A stretch of DNA of 36,137 nucleotides, taken from assembly GCA_934119965.1 (NCBI GenBank), contig CAKOTA010000013.1, positions 1 through 36,137 of the forward strand, given 5' to 3'. The notes beneath the pieces were generated by a model that saw only the letters and a program-made list of their open reading frames with translations, made no database searches and was not told the origin of the DNA. Position numbers and translations under genes: made by a program. Shown piece by piece: positions 33,698 to 36,137 of this stretch (positions are counted from its first letter, which is position 1; the number at the start of each line of letters is the position of its first letter). Source of the stretch: an uncultured Bacilli bacterium (GTDB taxonomy: Bacteria > Bacillota_I > Bacilli_A > RF39 > UBA660).

Positions 33698-33922
33698 CTA
33701 CTTCTTTTCAAATTTAGATAATTCAATTATATCTTCTAAATTTTCCACTCTCCTAAGATATTCTAAACCGCCATCAACAGCTATGCTTTTGCAAGTACAT
33801 CATTTAAAATCATAAACACATTTAGACTCGATAATGTCTTTGCACTTCCTGCATTGTATTTTATTTACTAATATCTTATTATCATTAGATAACTCTTTTT
33901 CTTTTGATTTTTCACTATTCAT
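33698..33922 (-). pseudogene. small zinc-ribbon protein gene with an in-frame TGA
   Basis: A 75-codon frame begins at ATG 33922-33920, overlapping the end of the AbiEi-like gene by eight bp, and ends TAG at 33700-33698. It has CRKC (24-27), KCVYDF, CTC (42-44) and IAVDGGLEYLRR then LEDIIELS. This closely fits a small phage-associated zinc-ribbon family with IAVDGG-YLRR endings (DUF7695-like, from memory). Codon 41 (33802-33800) is TGA, where that family often has Trp before C-x-C. Lys follows CxC where Gly is usual, a second sign of decay. Trp elsewhere in this operon is TGG, so TGA is most likely a stop. Confidence 0.7.
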
Positions 33923-34541
33923 ACATCATATCTATATAATCCATTACAACTTCTTTTATACCTAATTTTTCTGCATATAAAGATAGCTTGAAGAGATCTT
34001 TATCCTTTCTTTTTACATATTCTCTAACATTATATTTGATATGTTCTATATCCATTCTATTTTTAGATCTAATAATATCACATATACATCTTTCAATATC
34101 ATACACTTTCACTTTATTACCTAGGGGTGTTTCCATTTCAATAAGACCAAGTTCATAAATATCATTATCAACATAAAATACATTATGTTTTCTTAAGTGA
34201 ACACTATTATAACTTCTTTTTACAGTTATATCATACATATCATTTGGAGCCTTTATAGATAAACCATGGAAATATAAAGCTGTCATATGAGAAAATATTA
34301 CATTAGGCATACTTAATCCAAAAACATAATAATTATCTATAACTTTATTAGAATCAATATAAATACCCGATCTTACTTTTTCTATAATACCTTTTTCTTG
34401 CATAATTGAAAGATACATTCTGTGTATATCAAACATATCAAGTTCTTTTGAAGTAATATATCCATTATTTTTTTTCATAAGCTCTTCAATAATTTTAGTA
34501 TTACTTTTTTCTTGAAACTCTTTTATAGTTAATTTTTCCAT
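33915..34541 (-). CDS. AbiEi-like type IV toxin-antitoxin regulator, without its toxin gene
   Basis: A 208-residue protein. The N-terminal winged-helix part, IIEELMKKNNGYITSKELDM then LSIMQEKGIIEKVRSGIYID, and the following VFGLSMPNVIFSHMTALYFHGLS, with DITVKRSY and VYDIERCICDIIR, match AbiEi-type antitoxins. AbiEi represses its own operon and opposes the AbiEii nucleotidyltransferase toxin. No nucleotidyltransferase is found after it; instead come the zinc ribbon, BRO/DinD and HEPN genes. Start after AGAGG; the promoter overlaps an inverted repeat. It may have been reused as a pure regulator of this operon. Confidence 0.85.
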   Translation of the reverse strand: MEKLTIKEFQEKSNTKIIEELMKKNNGYITSKELDMFDIHRMYLSIMQEKGIIEKVRSGIYIDSNKVIDNYYVFGLSMPNVIFSHMTALYFHGLSIKAPNDMYDITVKRSYNSVHLRKHNVFYVDNDIYELGLIEMETPLGNKVKVYDIERCICDIIRSKNRMDIEHIKYNVREYVKRKDKDLFKLSLYAEKLGIKEVVMDYIDMMYE

Positions 34542-34561
34542 ATAATACCTCTTTGACTTTT

Positions 34562-34597
34562 CTACTGAAATTATATCATATTCAGTAGCCTTGTCAA
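34562..34597 (-). promoter_or_regulatory. promoter and AbiEi-type operator of the leftward operon
   Basis: On the minus strand TTGACA (34597-34592), a 16-nt spacer and TATAAT (34575-34570) form a consensus promoter. CTACTGAA (34562-34569) and TTCAGTAG (34581-34588) are perfect inverted arms either side of the -10. AbiEi proteins are known to repress through inverted repeats at their promoter. Confidence 0.8.
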
Positions 34598-34657
34598 GCC
34601 AATAGAATTATTTTTATCATTTATATCGGTTTTGATGATCATATATTTAATAATTTA

Positions 34658-34666
34658 TGTTATAAT
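34658..34666 (+). promoter_or_regulatory. extended -10 of the membrane-protein gene
   Basis: TGT followed by TATAAT, 25 bp before the GTG start. No clear -35. Confidence 0.45.
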
Positions 34667-34690
34667 AGAAGACATTTAGGAGGTGCTATC

Positions 34691-35362
34691 GTGTTTAAAG
34701 ATATAGAGAAAAATTACAAAAAGAATTTAAGTGAAACTAAATTTAATAAATTTTACTGGACTGCATCATTTTTATTAATATTGAGTTATTCATTATTAAA
34801 AATTTTTGATGATGTTAATCCTTATTTTATTTATGTCTTACTTTTTATTTTTGTTATAGGATATTTTATAGTAAATTATATTAAAATCATGAAAAACATT
34901 AATATAAAAAAGAAAATTAGTTTTATAGACAAATTAAAGATTTATAGTAACGAAGTCAAAAAACAAAACTTTAATAAAATTATACAATTATTAAGAAAAT
35001 ATAATTTCAAAACTAAAAATGATTTGAAATTAGCTATTGATTATTTTAATAGCGAAAAGCCAATTAAAATAGAATCAGATTATCTAGGATGGATTGTTTC
35101 TATTTCATTAACATTATCATCTTTTATTGAAATTGCATATAACAATGAAATGCAGACAATAGATACAACCAAAATATCGGTTATACTTGGTTCTACATTA
35201 GGAATTATAATTGGATTTTTAATACCTATAATCATTTTAAAATTAATCATTAATAACCTATTCATTTCAAAGAAAGCAATTCGTTCAAACTTGAGTGATG
35301 ACTTATCATATATATATTTAAACTTTAATAAATATAAAAATCAATTATCCAAATATGATTAA
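34691..35362 (+). CDS. four-helix membrane protein of unknown function
   Basis: A 223-residue protein with two hydrophobic pairs: about 22-40 and 46-65, then about 135-153 and 165-190, separated by a charged helical stretch of about 65 residues. Both ends are cytoplasmic in a simple topology. I do not recognise the family. GTG start with an AGGAGGTG site. It is divergent from the AbiEi operon and followed by the hairpin-rich spacer. Paired-helix membrane proteins occur as phage-defence effectors and as mobile-element accessory genes; nothing here decides. Confidence 0.75.
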   Translation: MFKDIEKNYKKNLSETKFNKFYWTASFLLILSYSLLKIFDDVNPYFIYVLLFIFVIGYFIVNYIKIMKNINIKKKISFIDKLKIYSNEVKKQNFNKIIQLLRKYNFKTKNDLKLAIDYFNSEKPIKIESDYLGWIVSISLTLSSFIEIAYNNEMQTIDTTKISVILGSTLGIIIGFLIPIIILKLIINNLFISKKAIRSNLSDDLSYIYLNFNKYKNQLSKYD

Positions 35363-35375
35363 CTATATATTATTT

Positions 35376-35547
35376 AACTTCTGACCAAGATGAACAGAAG
35401 TTTTAACTTGTATCCAAGTTGAATACAAGTTGTAACTTGATTTGTGAACAGTCTTGTAGCTAGTACATTATTGTATTTCTTCAGCTTTGTGTTAAGCTAG
35501 GACAAAGCTACTTAAATTTTGACTTTGGGCCATTTTGGTCCGAAGTT
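35376..35547. ncRNA. cluster of four diverged 27-nt hairpins, candidate structured RNA or DNA element
   Basis: Units at 35376-35402, 35405-35431, 35483-35509 and 35521-35547, all 27 nt with an eight-pair stem. The left arms are AACTTCTG, AACTTGTA, AGCTTTGT and GACTTTGG. Paired position 6/22 is C-G, G-C, T-A and T-G in turn, and 2/26 and 7/21 also change together. The loop keeps CC at positions 10-11 in three of four. Direction of transcription is not known. Confidence 0.55.
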
Positions 35548-35585
35548 ATATTTGTGATATATACGAGTTTAAATTTTATGTACTA

Positions 35586-35605
35586 TTCTGTGCAAATGCA
35601 CAGAA
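35586..35605. terminator. hairpin at the end of the recombinase gene
   Basis: TTCTGTGC and GCACAGAA with a four-nt loop, three bp beyond the recombinase stop. There is no T-tract on the minus strand, so termination is only possible. Confidence 0.4.
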
Positions 35606-35608
35606 CTT

Positions 35609-36137
35609 TTAAATCATGAATCTATAGAAAATTTCAATATTTTTATCCTTATCAATTTCAATTTTATCAATTAATATTTGTAAAAGTTCTCTAGCGGGCT
35701 TCTTTATATCTATTAACTCTCTTATTCTTTCTTCATATTCTTCTAATTCTTTAGGTTTAACGCTTTCTTTTCTAGTACCTTTATATTTTTCTAAATCCAA
35801 TTGAGCTTTATTTAATAGACTTTCTGTTTCTTGAGATAATCTTTTATAAGTAGTATCTGATATGTTACCTCTAAATTTATCTTCATATAACATATCAATT
35901 TTTGAGATATATTCTCTTATATTATTTTCTAAATATTTTATCTTTTCTTTACTATCTTCTTTCCTATTATCTTTATTTACTATTTCTTTAGATAATGATT
36001 TAAAATCAATTTGCTTAATATAATTTTTGCAAGTTGTTCTTACTACTTCAAGTAGAGCTTTTTCTAATTTATCATATGGCATAAAATGTGGTTCACATAA
36101 TCTTCTTCTTGGATCTCTTGCATATTTATTACAATTA
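35609..36137 (-). CDS. large serine recombinase, C-terminal part only
   Basis: The frame is open from the right edge to TAA at 35611-35609, giving the last 175 or so residues. At the edge is the zinc-ribbon end of the recombinase: CNKYARDPRRRLCEPHFM, followed by YDKLEKALLEVV, the standard entry into the coiled coil. A long charged coiled coil follows (DNRKEDSKEKIKYLENNIRE to LEEYEERIREL), then LLQILIDKIEIDKDKNIEIF and the end. These are the zinc-ribbon and coiled-coil domains that control att-site pairing. The catalytic serine domain lies beyond the window. It should integrate the element; the ATG near 36082 is internal, not a start. Confidence 0.88.
   Translation of the reverse strand, partial: NCNKYARDPRRRLCEPHFMPYDKLEKALLEVVRTTCKNYIKQIDFKSLSKEIVNKDNRKEDSKEKIKYLENNIREYISKIDMLYEDKFRGNISDTTYKRLSQETESLLNKAQLDLEKYKGTRKESVKPKELEEYEERIRELIDIKKPARELLQILIDKIEIDKDKNIEIFYRFMI

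Larger units (their letters stand above)
32000..36137. mobile_element. integrative element with a large serine recombinase, partial
   Basis: From the break in the amidase gene to the right edge the content is accessory: HEPN protein, BRO/DinD-like protein, decayed zinc ribbon, AbiEi-like regulator, a membrane protein, a hairpin-rich spacer and the 3' end of a large serine recombinase. No capsid, replication or conjugation gene is seen in this part. The recombinase gene runs out of the window, so total length is unknown. Confidence 0.7.

Noticed and set aside
33915..34541. Complete AbiE toxin-antitoxin pair.
   Set aside because: No AbiEii-type nucleotidyltransferase follows or precedes the AbiEi-like gene in the window.
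35376..35547. CRISPR array.
   Set aside because: The 27-nt units are not identical, each is itself a hairpin, spacing is irregular (29, 78 and 38 bp between starts), and no cas gene is near.
1..36137. Genetic code 4 (TGA as Trp) for the whole window.
   Set aside because: mscL, the EamA gene and the C39-like gene end with TGA at expected ends, and Trp is TGG throughout.
1..36137. tRNA, rRNA or known riboswitch genes.
   Set aside because: I saw no tRNA cloverleaf, rRNA stretch or familiar riboswitch core in any intergenic gap.

Overview
The window is about 36 kb of very AT-rich DNA with short intergenic gaps. Most gene ends carry small intrinsic terminators. TAA, TAG and TGA all serve as stops and TGG encodes Trp, so the code is standard. 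CIRCE heat-shock operators, MscL, AddAB, a RelQ-type alarmone synthetase, LysM/amidase and NlpC/P60 wall enzymes and strong AGGAGG ribosome sites point to a walled low-GC Firmicute. The very low GC and the many shortened proteins suggest an uncultured gut Bacilli of the RF39/Mycoplasmatota-adjacent type. That placement is inference, not shown by a marker gene.

Layout. 1-2913: frame-broken tail of a gene entering from the left, then an XRE regulator divergent from a 771-residue protein with two DUF262-like domains (possible defence pair). 2944-6200: membrane-anchored C39-like peptidase, a DUF11-type surface protein broken at a run of seven A, and a GNAT acetyltransferase fused to a transglutaminase-like domain that has lost its catalytic residues. 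6321-11162: mscL, then a TetR regulator divergent from an RND/MMPL exporter fused in frame to an extracellular domain. 11223-13390: ClpB without its N domain, under CIRCE. 13380-16522: XRE regulator divergent from an alpha-2-macroglobulin-like lipid-less membrane protein that lacks the thioester domain. 16546-19689: EamA transporter, relQ, HD phosphohydrolase, CIRCE-controlled Hsp20. 19759-23873: NlpC/P60 protein, DUF1292-like small protein, zinc-ribbon membrane protein. 23908-29439: small acidic protein, addB, addA. 29509-31066: HD-GYP-like protein and a SleB/CwlJ-type hydrolase.

31065 to the right edge is the accessory part. A LysM/N-acetylmuramoyl-L-alanine amidase gene keeps only its last 311 codons and stops abruptly near 32000. 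To the right lies a mobile element that continues past the window. It holds a leftward operon (AbiEi-like regulator, decayed zinc ribbon with an in-frame TGA, BRO/DinD-like protein, HEPN protein with an Rx4H motif), a rightward four-helix membrane protein, a 246-bp spacer with four diverged 27-nt hairpins showing compensatory changes, and the 3' end of a large serine recombinase. The element is read as inserted into the amidase gene.

The best candidates for something undescribed are the AbiEi-(zinc ribbon)-DinD/BRO-HEPN operon, whose only strong promoter is overlapped by an inverted repeat, and the hairpin family next to the recombinase. The tandem DUF262 protein with its own XRE regulator is a third candidate.
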